A stretch of DNA of 64,000 nucleotides from Pseudomonadota bacterium. GTDB taxonomy: Bacteria > Myxococcota_A > UBA796 > UBA9615. Under the pieces are notes generated by a model. That model had not been told where the DNA came from, did not search any database, and saw nothing but the letters and a program-made list of their open reading frames with translations. A program made the position numbers and the translations under genes. Positions 1 to 8,234 of the stretch are shown here, piece after piece (positions within the stretch are counted from its first letter, which is position 1; the number at the start of each line of letters is the position of its first letter). The stretch covers positions 37,665-101,664 of the forward strand of contig JAAESI010000264.1 in NCBI GenBank assembly GCA_024229515.1, read 5' to 3'.

Positions 1-457
1 CGTCGAGGGCTTCGCGGAGCTTCTGATCCCCGATGGAGACCACGCGGTGGGTGCACTCCTCGAACAGTTCCGGCCACGGTTGGTACAGCAGCATGCGGGG
101 GTAGTCGCGGCACATGGCGGGGCGGGAGCCGTAGCTGTCGCACAGCTTGGTGGCGGGGTCGAAGTGGGTGCATCGAAACACGAGCACGCGACTGCGCTCG
201 GACTCCAGGAAGTCGAACCCGTTCACCCGGCGCTGCCAGCTCAGGAACAGCCACCGCATCAGGGGGAAGTGGAACGTGGCGAACCCGACCCGGATCGACG
301 GCTTCTCGCAGCACCGACCGCAGCCCTCGCAGGTGCCTTCCAGACGGTAGCGAGGCTCGCCTCGGAGCTTCAGCACCCATCGGGCCCGCCGCGTCTCCAG
401 CGCGAACCAACCGCGCACGAGGGCTTTGACGCTCCGTCGAATGGGTCCGTCCCGCAT
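1..457 (-). CDS. YkgJ-family cysteine-cluster protein (partial, C-terminus outside window)
   Basis: The minus strand is open from an ATG at 455-457 to the window edge, giving about 152 residues. The reading contains CEGCGRCCE near residue 45 and, further on, FRCTHFDPATKLCDSYGSRP and CRDYP. This spacing of cysteines is the signature of the YkgJ/UPF0153 family, proteins thought to bind zinc or an Fe-S cluster through a CxxCxxxCC-type cluster; their exact role is mostly unknown. The first 40 residues are basic and carry no signal peptide, so it is probably cytoplasmic. The gene is transcribed away from the gene at 504, and the 46-bp gap between them must hold both upstream regions. The C-terminus is missing only because the window ends. 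Family assignment is firm; function is not known. Confidence 0.85.
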   Translation of the reverse strand, partial: MRDGPIRRSVKALVRGWFALETRRARWVLKLRGEPRYRLEGTCEGCGRCCEKPSIRVGFATFHFPLMRWLFLSWQRRVNGFDFLESERSRVLVFRCTHFDPATKLCDSYGSRPAMCRDYPRMLLYQPWPELFEECTHRVVSIGDQKLREALD

Positions 458-503
458 CGGCCGAAATCCTGCCAGACTTCCGACCCCGACCGAGGAGACA
501 TCG

Positions 504-906
504 ATGAGCGGCAGCGGCACCCCCGAGGACCCCTGGGTCCTGAACACCCCCCTGGGCAAGGCCCAGTTCGAGATGCACCGCGAACCCGAAAAGGGCGTGC
601 TGCACTGCCAGGTGGGCAAGACGTGGCTGCACTACCAGATCAGCGCGTTGGACGACCTGCACGCCATGCTCGTGGCCCACGGTGACTGGATGGAGCTGGG
701 CAACAAGGACGAGAAGGTCGACACCAAGCCCGGCACGGTCGAGGCCTGGGGACGCTCCGCCGACAACCCCGTGGGCGGCTGGTACGGCCTCCGCAAGGGC
801 TACCGCGGTCGCTTCGCGAGCTACGTCACGCCGGGTGCTGGAGCGGCTCGGCAAGGTCGAGTTCGAGAAGCAGGGCCGCGGCGTCTGGGTGCGCGCGAAG
901 TCCTGA
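504..906 (+). CDS. Small conserved protein resembling DUF6855, split by a one-base frameshift
   Basis: The start is the ATG at 504, preceded by GAGGAG at 492-497. The product should be about 133 residues, beginning MSGSGTPEDPWVLNTP and containing DLHAMLVAHGDWMELG and VEAWGRSADNPVGGWYG. From memory this pattern matches a small family of unknown function (DUF6855) seen in actinobacteria and myxobacteria. After GRFASYVTP the frame is lost: dropping one G from the GGG at 833-835 restores VLERLGKVEFEKQGRGVWVR and a stop at 904-906. An extra base in a G run is most simply a sequencing error, though a real frameshift cannot be excluded. No signal peptide is seen. The minus-strand lipoprotein gene at 922 converges on it. 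Confidence 0.7.
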
Positions 907-921
907 GTCCGCTGCCCCCCG

Positions 922-1409
922 CTAGCGATACGATTCCTCGATATCGCAAGGCGTCGCGCCGCCTTCGTCCCACACGAAGTTCCAGGTGCCAACAACATCC
1001 AGGGAGAAGCTGTCGGGCGTGATGCTCCCGGAGGCCGCTTCGTATTCGACCTCGATGGTGGACTCGCTCCCGTTCACGCTGCATCCGGACGGTACCTGGA
1101 CGTCGAAGTCGGCTCCGAAGGGCTCGATCTCGGACGCCGCTGCCAGCAGGGCGCACTCTCCGACGATCCCGATCTCGAACTCGTGATCGCCGAGGTGCGT
1201 CAAGGACAGGGTCGTATCACCCGTGAAGACGGCTCCATCCCCATCGTCGCACTTGAGCGTCTGTTCGTAGGTCACATCACGGTCGAAGGGAACGACTCGA
1301 TGATCTCGGCGTCCGAAGGGCCGTCGTCCACGTCTGGGCCACTGCCGGCGGAAGGTGCGCAAGCGGCGGTCAGGCCGAGCAGAAGGAGGGACAGCACGAG
1401 CCTGAACAT
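922..1409 (-). CDS. Small lipoprotein of unknown function, frameshifted near its N-terminus
   Basis: The ATG at 1407-1409 opens a typical lipoprotein signal, MFRLVLSLLLLGLTAACAPS, whose lipobox cysteine is residue 17. That frame stops after about 46 codons. A neighbouring frame continues from about 1290 to the stop at 922 with a plausible mature domain (VPFDRDVTYEQTLKCDDG, then a beta-rich stretch with cysteines ending CDIEESYR). The two halves overlap around SFP/VPFD, so a single indel near 1285-1305 would join them into one protein of roughly 160 residues. It is probably anchored in the cell envelope. No family is recognised. The frameshift is one of several in the first 20 kb. Confidence 0.6.
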
Positions 1410-1576
1410 AGGAACTCCGTTCGCCGGCCCCGGCCAGTGGCATAGGACCATCTTCGACGGAATAGATCAACTATATACACACTTGTGTCGGTTCTGCTCC
1501 CGCTCCTCCGCCCAGGGCGCCGCATCACATGCTCATGCGATCGTCGGTCCGAGCCTCGGCCGGCCACATTGAGAGC

Positions 1577-3587
1577 ATGCGACACCTCGTCCTTCTTCTG
1601 AGCTTCCTCGTCCTGGGCTGCAGCGACTACCGCCTCAACGTGCGAGCCGAGGATGACGCCACGTCGGACGAACCGGCCCAGGAGGAGGAGGAGGAGGACA
1701 ACGAGGGCCCCCCCGCGAGGAGTGCAACGGCATCGACGACGACGGCGACGGGCTGATCGACGAGGACTTCGACGACAGCGACGAGGACGGACTCGCCGAC
1801 TGCGTGGACGACGGCTGCGCCCTCGATCTGGCGCCCGCGGGGCTTCACAAGCTGCACGGCTGCGCCTCCGAGGGCGAGATCGGCGACTTCGACGACGTCG
1901 TCATCGAGTGGACCTGGACCGGGCTCGCGGCCGTGCCGGAGCTGAACGACGTCTGGTCCACGCCGACGATCGGGCAGCTCACGGACGACAACGGCGACGG
2001 CGTCATCGACGGGAACGACGGTCCCGACATCGCCCTCATCGCGTTCCACGAGTCCAACGAGAACCCGGGGGGGGGGGCGACGACGCCGCCCTCGTCGTGT
2101 TGGACGGCGCGACCGGAGCCGAGCACTGGCACCTCCTGGACATGAACAACTCGGCGGGGACCGCCCTGGTCGACGTGGACGGCGACGGAGAGGTCGAGAT
2201 CCTCGCCAAGAACGACGACACCGAGTGGTCCCACGGCGCGGACGGCTTCCTGATCGCCGTCAACCTCGACGGCACGATCGAGTGGACGGCTTCCCACCGG
2301 ACCGACGAGTTCGGGAGCGACCAGATCATCGTCGCCGACCTGTACGGCGACGGTCAGCCGGAGGTGATCGTCGACTGGGCCATCTTCGACGGCGCCACCG
2401 GCGTGCGCATCGCCGAGGCCGAGGTCCAGCAGCTCTACTCGACCGTGCCCACGGTCGGCGATCTGGACGGGGACGGCATCCAGGAGGTCCTGTTCAACGG
2501 CGTCGTCCACGATGCCAACGGCGCCCTCCTCTGGGCTCCTTCCTCGGACGGCGGACCCAGCGGTTGGCGAAGCGCGATCCTCGACATCGACGGCGACGCG
2601 GATCCGGAGGTGGTCCTCGTCGGGGACGGTGGGATCGAGACCTACGACCACACCGGCGCCCTGCTGTTCAGCCACGGTCTCCCGGGCCGGGGGGGCCCCC
2701 CCTGCGTCGCCGACTTCGACGGCGACGGCGGCTCCGAGATCGCGGTGCCTGCGCGGACCCGCCTCCTCTTGTTCGACCTGGACGGTTCCGATCCGGTCTG
2801 GGAGGTCCCGATCACGGACATAAGCAGCGCCGCGGGCTGCTCCGCATACGACCTGGACGGCGACGGCGCTCACGAGGTCCTTCATGGTGGTGAGGACGAA
2901 TTCAAGATCCTCGACGGTCGCACCGGTGCGACCCTCTACTCGGACCCCGAGCACACCTCACGAACCATCCTGGAGTCCCCGTCGGTCGCTGATCTCGACG
3001 GGGACGGCTCAGCCGAGGTCGTGGTCGCTTCTAGCAACATGTGGAACCCCACCAAGAACAGCGGGATCACGGTCTGTGGCCATGCTCAGAACCGCTGGGT
3101 GAGGGCGGACGATTCCTGGCCGGTGCACGACTGGACGCTGCGCAACGTCACCACCTCCGGCGAGGTCCCCCCCGACGCCATCCCCACCTGGGAGGCGGAG
3201 AACATCCTGAGGGCGGGTCTGTCCCGGGACAACCTCGTCCCCATGACCGACCTCGTCGTCTACCTGGACGGCTGCGTCGAAGGCTGCACCGACGCCAGCC
3301 TCGTGCGGCTTGCGGTCCAGGTGGGGAACGCCGGCGCCGACTACGACGAGCCCTTCCCGGTGGCGGTGTACCGAGGCTTCCCGGGCGAGGACTCCCTCCT
3401 GGACGTCTTCGAGCTGGATCCGATCCTCGCCGGCACGACGCTGGCGGCGGTCGAGCGCACCTACACTCGGGCCGAGGTCGGCGACGGGAACCTGTATGTG
3501 CGGGTGGGCGACGACGGCACCGGTATCGTCATCGAAGAATGCGTTCCCGCCGACAACGCGGCGGTCTGGATCGTCGACCCCTGCTGA
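1577..3587 (+). CDS. FG-GAP/VCBS-repeat lipoprotein with MopE-type Asp-rich motif (two homopolymer frameshifts)
   Basis: The start ATG at 1577 follows GAGAG and opens a lipoprotein signal ending LLLSFLVLGCS. Next come an acidic linker with a run of Glu and the motif ECNGIDDDGDGLIDEDF, a MopE-type putative metal-binding repeat common in myxobacterial surface proteins. The bulk, about residues 100-480, holds repeated DLDGDG, DVDGDG and DFDGDG calcium-loop units of the FG-GAP/VCBS type, which fold as a beta-propeller. The C-terminal part (VVYLDGCVEGCTD onward) looks like a CARDB-type beta domain. The total is about 670 residues. The frame changes at the C7 run 1708-1714 and at the G11 run 2067-2077; one indel at each restores a continuous protein. 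It is probably an exported, surface-anchored adhesion or scaffold protein. Its ligand is unknown. Confidence 0.8.
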
Positions 3588-3596
3588 GGCTGGGGG

Positions 3597-4652
3597 TCAG
3601 TACAGCTGGGAGATCGACGAGTACATCCCGCTCGTCTTCAGCCGAACGGTCACGGGCATCAGCCCCTTGTTCTTCCAGTACCAACCGTGCACGCCCGTGA
3701 AGGGAGCCTCGAACTCGCCGTCGGCAGAGTCCGCGGTGCCGGTCTCGAAGCTGGTGAACACGTCCGCGGCGGCCCCCTTGGGCTCGCCGTGGAAGTCGTA
3801 GTAGACGCGGCCCCCTTCGACCGCCCAGGACCAGGTGAACTGGCTCCCCTCCGTCATCACCGCCTTCACTTCGGTGGTGTGGCCGGGCTCGAGGGTGACG
3901 CTGATTTCGTCGCTCTGGAACGTGTCCACCGGGGCGGGCGGCTCGGCGGTGAGGCCGAGTTGAACCTGGAAGAGGAAGAGGCCGACGCCGGCGGCGATCA
4001 GCAGCTTGTTGGCGGTCTTGGCCTGCGCCTCGAAGGACTCGCTGCGGCGCCAGTAGCGCATGCCCACGAGGATCGCCGCGAGGGCGAGGAACTGGCCCAG
4101 CTCGACGCCCACGTTGAACGCGATGATGTTGCCCACGAGCCCCTCGTCGTCGAGCTCGAAGTCCTGGAGCTTGGTCGCCAGGCCGAACCCGTGGATCAGC
4201 CCGAACCCCAGCACCGCCGCCTTGGTGTTGGGCTGGAACCCGAACCAGCGCTCGAGCATGCCGAGGTTGTCGAGCCCCTTGTAGGCCACCGAGAGCCCGA
4301 TGATCGCGTCCACGAAGTAGGGGTTCACGTCGGTGCCGCTGAGCACGCCGTACAGCAGCGTGACGCTGTGGCCGACCGCGAACAGCGACACGTACGTCGC
4401 CACCTCCTTCATGCGGTGGAGGAAGAAGATGACGCCGACGAGGAAGAGCAGGTGGTCGTACCCGGTGACCATGTGCTTGGCGCCGAGGTAGACGAACGGG
4501 ATCAGCTGGCTCCCCGAGCTGCCTTCCAGGAAGAGCTTGTCGCTGTCGGCGACGCCGTGCGCGTAGGCTGCCGAGCTGGCCAGCAGCACGCAGAGGGCGG
4601 CGACGAGGGCCCCCGCCAGATCGCGGCGGGGTGGAGGGCTCGGGGTGGGCAT
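3597..4652 (-). CDS. HupE/UreJ-like membrane protein with C-terminal extracytoplasmic domain
   Basis: The product has 351 residues if it starts at the ATG at 4650-4652 (MPTPSPPPRRDLAG); an upstream ATG at 4716-4718 would add 22 residues. A signal peptide ends at SSAAYAHG. It is followed by an HGVADSDK segment and the motif GAKHMVTGYDHLLFLVGVIF. The pattern of a periplasmic His, then GYDHLLF, then several helices with HS and GLIHGFG motifs is that of the HupE/UreJ_2 family, related to nickel/cobalt permease accessory proteins. About seven membrane segments precede a hydrophilic C-terminal domain of about 110 residues. The substrate is not known, and there are no hydrogenase or urease genes nearby. 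It ends 10 bp from the convergent FG-GAP lipoprotein gene. Confidence 0.75.
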   Translation of the reverse strand: MPTPSPPPRRDLAGALVAALCVLLASSAAYAHGVADSDKLFLEGSSGSQLIPFVYLGAKHMVTGYDHLLFLVGVIFFLHRMKEVATYVSLFAVGHSVTLLYGVLSGTDVNPYFVDAIIGLSVAYKGLDNLGMLERWFGFQPNTKAAVLGFGLIHGFGLATKLQDFELDDEGLVGNIIAFNVGVELGQFLALAAILVGMRYWRRSESFEAQAKTANKLLIAAGVGLFLFQVQLGLTAEPPAPVDTFQSDEISVTLEPGHTTEVKAVMTEGSQFTWSWAVEGGRVYYDFHGEPKGAAADVFTSFETGTADSADGEFEAPFTGVHGWYWKNKGLMPVTVRLKTSGMYSSISQLY

Positions 4653-4752
4653 CCGGGGGACGGATAGCACGACCGAGGGCCCGGCCGCCGCAGACTGCCG
4701 GCGATGGCGCGACCGCATCGCGGCCTTCCTTCGGCGTCACCCGGCCTGAGCC

Positions 4753-5270
4753 TCAGAGCTCGGTCGACTCCACGAGCTTGTCCGCCAGGCTCCGCATCAT
4801 CTGCCCGATGAGCGGGTTGACCTTCGCCAGCTCGGCTTCCAGCGCCTCCCAGTCCAGGGCGCGCACTACGGCGCGGGTGGCGGCCGTGACCGTGGCGGTG
4901 CGGGGGCTCGGCGACAGCATCGCCAGCTCCCCGATGATGTCGCCCGGGCCGCGGGTGGCGATGACGCGGGGGCCGTCGGAGCCGGGCACGGAGATGGACA
5001 TGGTCCCCTCCAGGATCTGAAACGCCGTGGTGCCGGCGTCGCCCCGCTCGAACAGCACGTCGCCCTCCAGCAGGCCGAGTTGGGCGGCGCCCTCGCCGAA
5101 GTCGGCGAGGGCGGCGAGCTCCTCGAGCACCTCATCGAAGGACGCGGGGCGGGCCTCGGGCGCGGTGGCGAGCATCCGCACACACAGGTCCTGCAGCCGC
5201 TGCGCGACGTCGGGGCGTTGCTCTCCCACCGGGCGCGGCTGCGTCGACGCCTTGAGGTACGCGGTGCTGC
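4753..5270 (-). pseudogene. 3' remnant of a Ser/Thr kinase-cyclic nucleotide-binding domain fusion
   Basis: Reading leftward, the protein starts in the middle of a kinase C-lobe (AYLKASTQPRPVGEQRPDV, then LCVRMLATAPEARPASFDEV, the usual end of a Hanks-type kinase). It continues into a cyclic nucleotide-binding domain (LLEGDVLFERGDAGTTAFQI, GPGDIIGELAML) and stops at 4753. The kinase N-lobe and catalytic loop are absent. To the right of about 5270 the same frame is only the antisense of the plus-strand gene. Such fusions are usual in myxobacteria, where phosphorylation may be coupled to cNMP or another ligand. The missing 5' half means no functional kinase is made from this locus as sequenced. 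The junction is a real deletion or inversion, or an assembly join. Confidence 0.7.
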
Positions 5271-6435
5271 CGAACTCGGTCGACGGAACCTTCTCGTTCC
5301 AGGCCAAGAACGGGCAGTGGCTGGAGGTGGTCAACGGTGAGGTGACCGCGACGGCCCCAGACACTCGGGACCTGGACGCGAAGTTCCGCGTTCGGGAGAT
5401 CAGCTTCCACAACGAGACCCCGATGTGGGCGGAGTCAGGCACGGACCTGTTGGTCGTGGGCGACACGGGGCACACCATCGAGCTGATGGACTTCGACGGG
5501 CACGTCAACCGGGACCTGGACGGAACGCTGCGCACCTTCGCCGGCGACGTCGCGAGCGTGGTCATCAACAACGGCAACGCCCTCGTCGAGCGCAGCATGG
5601 GCGAGGTCATCCCCCTGAGCGGCCGCGCGGAAGTGGGCAAGGGACGCGCGACGGCAACAAGGGGCGTGACTTCGAGATGCCTGACTGCACCCAGGCGGGC
5701 GGCCCGGGGCTCCCCAAGCACATCGACTACGTCACCATTCGGGACGACGTCGGCTTCAGCCTCGGGTCGGTGGACGTGGTCGCCGAGGGGGACGAGGCGC
5801 TGCTGGTCTTCGACCACCGCAAAGGCCACCTGTGGGGCAACGCGCTGACCGACTTCCTCAGCGCGGAGTACTACGGCACGTTCGCGCTGCTCGCGGGCGA
5901 TGTGCAGCAGGAGCAGTTCATCGACCCGCTCGGGACTGAGAGCTGGGACTACACCCCCCACATCTGGACCACGGGGGTCCGGGGCACCTCGCTGAACGGC
6001 GGCCAGGTCGAGGTCGCGATGGACGGAAGCCAGCGCGCTGCCATCTACCGCAACCGCAACGAAAGCCAGGGCTTCGCCATGCGGACGATGGCGCGCTCGT
6101 CCTTCGAGGGGGACATGACGGTCTCCGTGCACAGCGGTGGCAACACGATCTCCGTCGCCATGAAGAACGGCGACGCCGACTGGGGGCGCGTGGCCAACGG
6201 CAGCGCCCACGCGTTGGAGTTCCTCGGCCGCCTGGACGGCTCCGAGTACGAGCTGCCCGATGGCCGCATCGTCGAGCCGGGCAACAGCAAGGTCGGGGGG
6301 ACGATCGACATCGCGAACCCGGAGAACAGCACCTACACCGTCTGGGTCATCAACGCCGAGGTCCTCGCGGACGGCTCGCGAGTCCACGGCTGGGTCACCG
6401 TCACCCCCGACGGCATGACCTGGGAGCTCTTCTAG
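5264..6435 (+). pseudogene. 5'-truncated, frameshifted gene for a beta-rich protein of unknown function
   Basis: A coding frame becomes convincing from about 5280 (DGTFSFQAKNGQWLEVVNG) and runs to about 5640. It then shifts: a two-base CG excess in GACGCGCGACGG near 5644-5656 would explain this. It continues in another frame to the stop at 6435 (ending VTPDGMTWELF). No ATG with a ribosome site and no signal peptide exist at the left end, where the frame simply meets the truncated kinase fragment on the other strand, so the N-terminus is missing. The visible 385 or so residues are rich in Gly, Asp and beta-prone segments. I do not recognise the family. GTG at 5264 is only the first possible start in frame. 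Confidence 0.55.
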
Positions 6436-6509
6436 AGCAGACACACGAGGTCGAGGGACTGCGCCCCTGCCGATGCGTCGGCGGGGGCGTCGTCGTTCTG
6501 GAGTCGATC

Positions 6510-6549
6510 GGTACGCCCCAGCGGAGTTTCCGGTGTGAGAGGCCAGCGT
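6510..6549 (-). repeat. Decayed partial copy of the tRNA-Glu 3' half
   Basis: Bases 6526-6549 match the anticodon arm of the intact tRNA-Glu (8014-8037) at 23 of 24 positions, in the same orientation. Bases 6510-6518 match its 3' acceptor end including part of CCA. The T-arm between them is shrunken and altered. A tRNA 3' half in this form is what site-specific integrases or a collapsed tandem duplication leave behind. With the intact tRNA it forms a direct repeat around the glycosidase gene. It cannot fold into a working tRNA. Confidence 0.7.
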
Positions 6550-6558
6550 GGAGGAGCA

Positions 6559-7920
6559 TCAGCGCTCCGAGAGGAACCGCGGTACGGGTCCCAAGGGGAC
6601 CTCCCAGGCGCCGCCGCTGCTGAACAGCTCGACCTCGGCGCCCGTCGCGTCGACGAGCGTCGCCGGACCCTGCCGAGGAACCAGGACCTCATGCTCCTGC
6701 CCATCGGTGGACCACAGCACCGTGACCGGGGCTTCGCTGCCGCCGGAGACCCGCAGCGCCCACGCGGAGCCGTCGAGGCCGAGCTCGGTCGAGCGGTCCT
6801 CCACCCGGGTGTGGTCGGCGAGCGCGGACGACAGCGTCCTGAAGGCGTCGGCGGACTTCGAGGCGGGATCCCGATCGTCGAGCGGATCGGGGTCGTAGTC
6901 GTACAGGCCGAACCGCTGCTCCTGGTCGTCCAGGTCCAGACCCGAGTCGCGGAACGTGTACCAGTAGAAGCGCTCCACCCCCTGCGACCAGCCGATCATC
7001 GCGGACCGGATGAGGTACGCGCCCTGGGTGGTGTCGTCGACCCCGGCGACGAGGGCGTCGGGGGCCGTATGCCAGCCCAACTCCGTCATCCACAGGGGGT
7101 GTTCCGGCGCGCCGAGGTCGTCCATCAGCTCCGCCAGGGAGCAGATGTCGTCGGTCAACGAGCGCTGGTTCTCATCGCTGTGTTCGGGCGCTGAGAAGGG
7201 GTACCGGTAGGGGTGGAAGGCCATGACGTCGATGTGATCGCCGAGGTCCCCGAGCGCGTCTGCGGTCTGCTGGATGAACGTCTCTCCGTCCGTGTTCAGC
7301 ACCAACTCCGGGCCGAAGACGCCGCCGAAGGAGACGGTCGCGTCGGGGTCCGCCTCCGCGATCGCGTCCGAGGTGGCGGCGAGGAGCGCCCCGTAGGCTT
7401 CCGGGTCTTCTTGCGGCGGCCAGAAGACGAGGCCGACGTTCTGTTCGTTCCAGACCTCGTACGCGGAGATTCGACCCCGGTACCGCTCCGCGACGACGCC
7501 CGCAAAGGCGGCGAAGTCGGCGGGATCTTCCGGGGGACCGTGGCTCCCGTCGGCCGACGCCCACGGCACGCCGTAGTCCAGGATCGGCAGGAGATCGACG
7601 CCGGCGGCTTCGGCGGCGTCGACCAGCCGGTCGGTCCCTGAGAAGTCGAAGGCGCCTTGCTCCGGTTCGATCTGCGCCCAGGCGAAGTCACGGCGCACCG
7701 TCCCCACCCCGATCTCCTGCCACGCGGCGGTCTCGAAGGCCCGTCGGGCGACGTCGGTGTCGCTGTTGCCAGGTTCGAGGTGGGTGGAGATTCCGAAGCC
7801 CTCGGCGAGGGTCCCCGGGTAGGTCACGTCCTCCACGCAGCCCTTGGGCGTGCCGTCGCCCGGCGGGGTGTAGACGCAGCCGGTCAGGAGGAGGCAGAGC
7901 ACGGTGGGCAGGCGGGGCAC
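6559..7920 (-). CDS. Secreted lipoprotein glycoside hydrolase of clan GH-A (GH39-like)
   Basis: The 453-residue product starts at a GTG (7918-7920) and opens with a short lipoprotein signal, LPTVLCLLLTGCVYT. The rest reads as a TIM-barrel glycosidase. YEVWNEQN holds the likely acid/base Glu159, and WMTELGW the likely nucleophile Glu280. The sequence VRRDFAWAQIEPEQGAFDF near residue 80 is the common beta-2 region of GH39/GH5-type enzymes. A C-terminal beta domain of about 90 residues follows. The substrate cannot be told from sequence; xylosides or other plant or bacterial glycans are typical of the clan. It lies between the tRNA-Glu operon terminator and a tRNA-Glu remnant, with only about 20 bp between that terminator and its start codon, so its own promoter is not obvious. 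Confidence 0.8.
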   Translation of the reverse strand: MPRLPTVLCLLLTGCVYTPPGDGTPKGCVEDVTYPGTLAEGFGISTHLEPGNSDTDVARRAFETAAWQEIGVGTVRRDFAWAQIEPEQGAFDFSGTDRLVDAAEAAGVDLLPILDYGVPWASADGSHGPPEDPADFAAFAGVVAERYRGRISAYEVWNEQNVGLVFWPPQEDPEAYGALLAATSDAIAEADPDATVSFGGVFGPELVLNTDGETFIQQTADALGDLGDHIDVMAFHPYRYPFSAPEHSDENQRSLTDDICSLAELMDDLGAPEHPLWMTELGWHTAPDALVAGVDDTTQGAYLIRSAMIGWSQGVERFYWYTFRDSGLDLDDQEQRFGLYDYDPDPLDDRDPASKSADAFRTLSSALADHTRVEDRSTELGLDGSAWALRVSGGSEAPVTVLWSTDGQEHEVLVPRQGPATLVDATGAEVELFSSGGAWEVPLGPVPRFLSER

Positions 7921-7940
7921 GGGCCCGAGGGTGCCACGAA

Positions 7941-7977
7941 CGACAAAGCCCCCTCCGAGCGAACTCGAAGGGGGCTT
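7941..7977 (-). terminator. Rho-independent terminator of the tRNA-Gln/tRNA-Glu operon
   Basis: AAGCCCCCT (7946-7954) pairs with AGGGGGCTT (7969-7977). The loop region adds CGAG-CGAA-CTCG, giving a long stem capped by a four-base loop. On the minus strand the stem is followed by TTTGTCGTT, a short U tract. It begins 9 bp after the CCA end of tRNA-Glu, exactly where the operon should end. Confidence 0.85.
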
Positions 7978-7985
7978 GTCTCATT

Positions 7986-8060
7986 TGGTACGCCCTAGGG
8001 GAATTGAACCCCTGTTTCCGGCGTGAGAGGCCAGCGTCCTAACCACTAGACGAAGGGCGC
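7986..8060 (-). tRNA. tRNA-Glu (anticodon CUC), CCA encoded
   Basis: The minus strand folds as a full cloverleaf of 75 nt. The acceptor is GCGCCCT with AGGGCGT (one G-U pair at position 1-72). The anticodon stem CTGGC/GCCGG encloses loop CTCTCAC, giving anticodon CUC. The T-arm is GGGGTTCAATTCCCC. Discriminator A and CCA are encoded at the 3' end (7986-7988 on the opposite strand). It is the second gene of a two-tRNA operon. Confidence 0.97.
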
Positions 8061-8080
8061 AGAAACGTACGAATCTTAAT

Positions 8081-8156
8081 TGGTTGAGGTGCGAGGACTT
8101 GAACCTCGAACCGCCTGATTCAGAGTCAGGTGCTCTGCCAATTGAGCTACACCTCA
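8081..8156 (-). tRNA. tRNA-Gln (anticodon CUG), CCA encoded
   Basis: The minus strand folds as a 76-nt cloverleaf. The acceptor is TGAGGTG with CACCTCA. The anticodon stem CCTGA/TCAGG has loop CTCTGAA and anticodon CUG. The T-arm is CGAGGTTCAAGTCCTCG, and CCA is encoded. It is first in the operon, 20 bp upstream of tRNA-Glu. Confidence 0.97.
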
Positions 8157-8184
8157 AAAAGAACAACCCCTTGCGGGGCGGCAA

Positions 8185-8213
8185 TAGATAGACAGCCGGA
8201 AACAGGCTGTCAA
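8185..8213 (-). promoter_or_regulatory. Housekeeping sigma promoter for the tRNA operon with a palindrome in its spacer
   Basis: On the minus strand a perfect -35 TTGACA (8208-8213) is followed by a 17-bp spacer and the -10 TATCTA (8185-8190). A GC-rich discriminator follows, as in stringently controlled stable-RNA promoters. The spacer and the end of the -35 form an inverted repeat, GACAGCC-7-GGCTGTC (8191-8211). The element is 22 bp from the divergent start of the gene at 8235. Confidence 0.85.
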
Positions 8214-8234
8214 GTCGCGGTATTCTCCAAGGCG

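Noticed and set aside
6510..8060. Integrated phage or genomic island
   Set aside because: The tRNA repeat fits an attachment scar, but no integrase, excisionase or phage gene lies between; only the glycosidase is present. Kept as a possible scar, not as an element.
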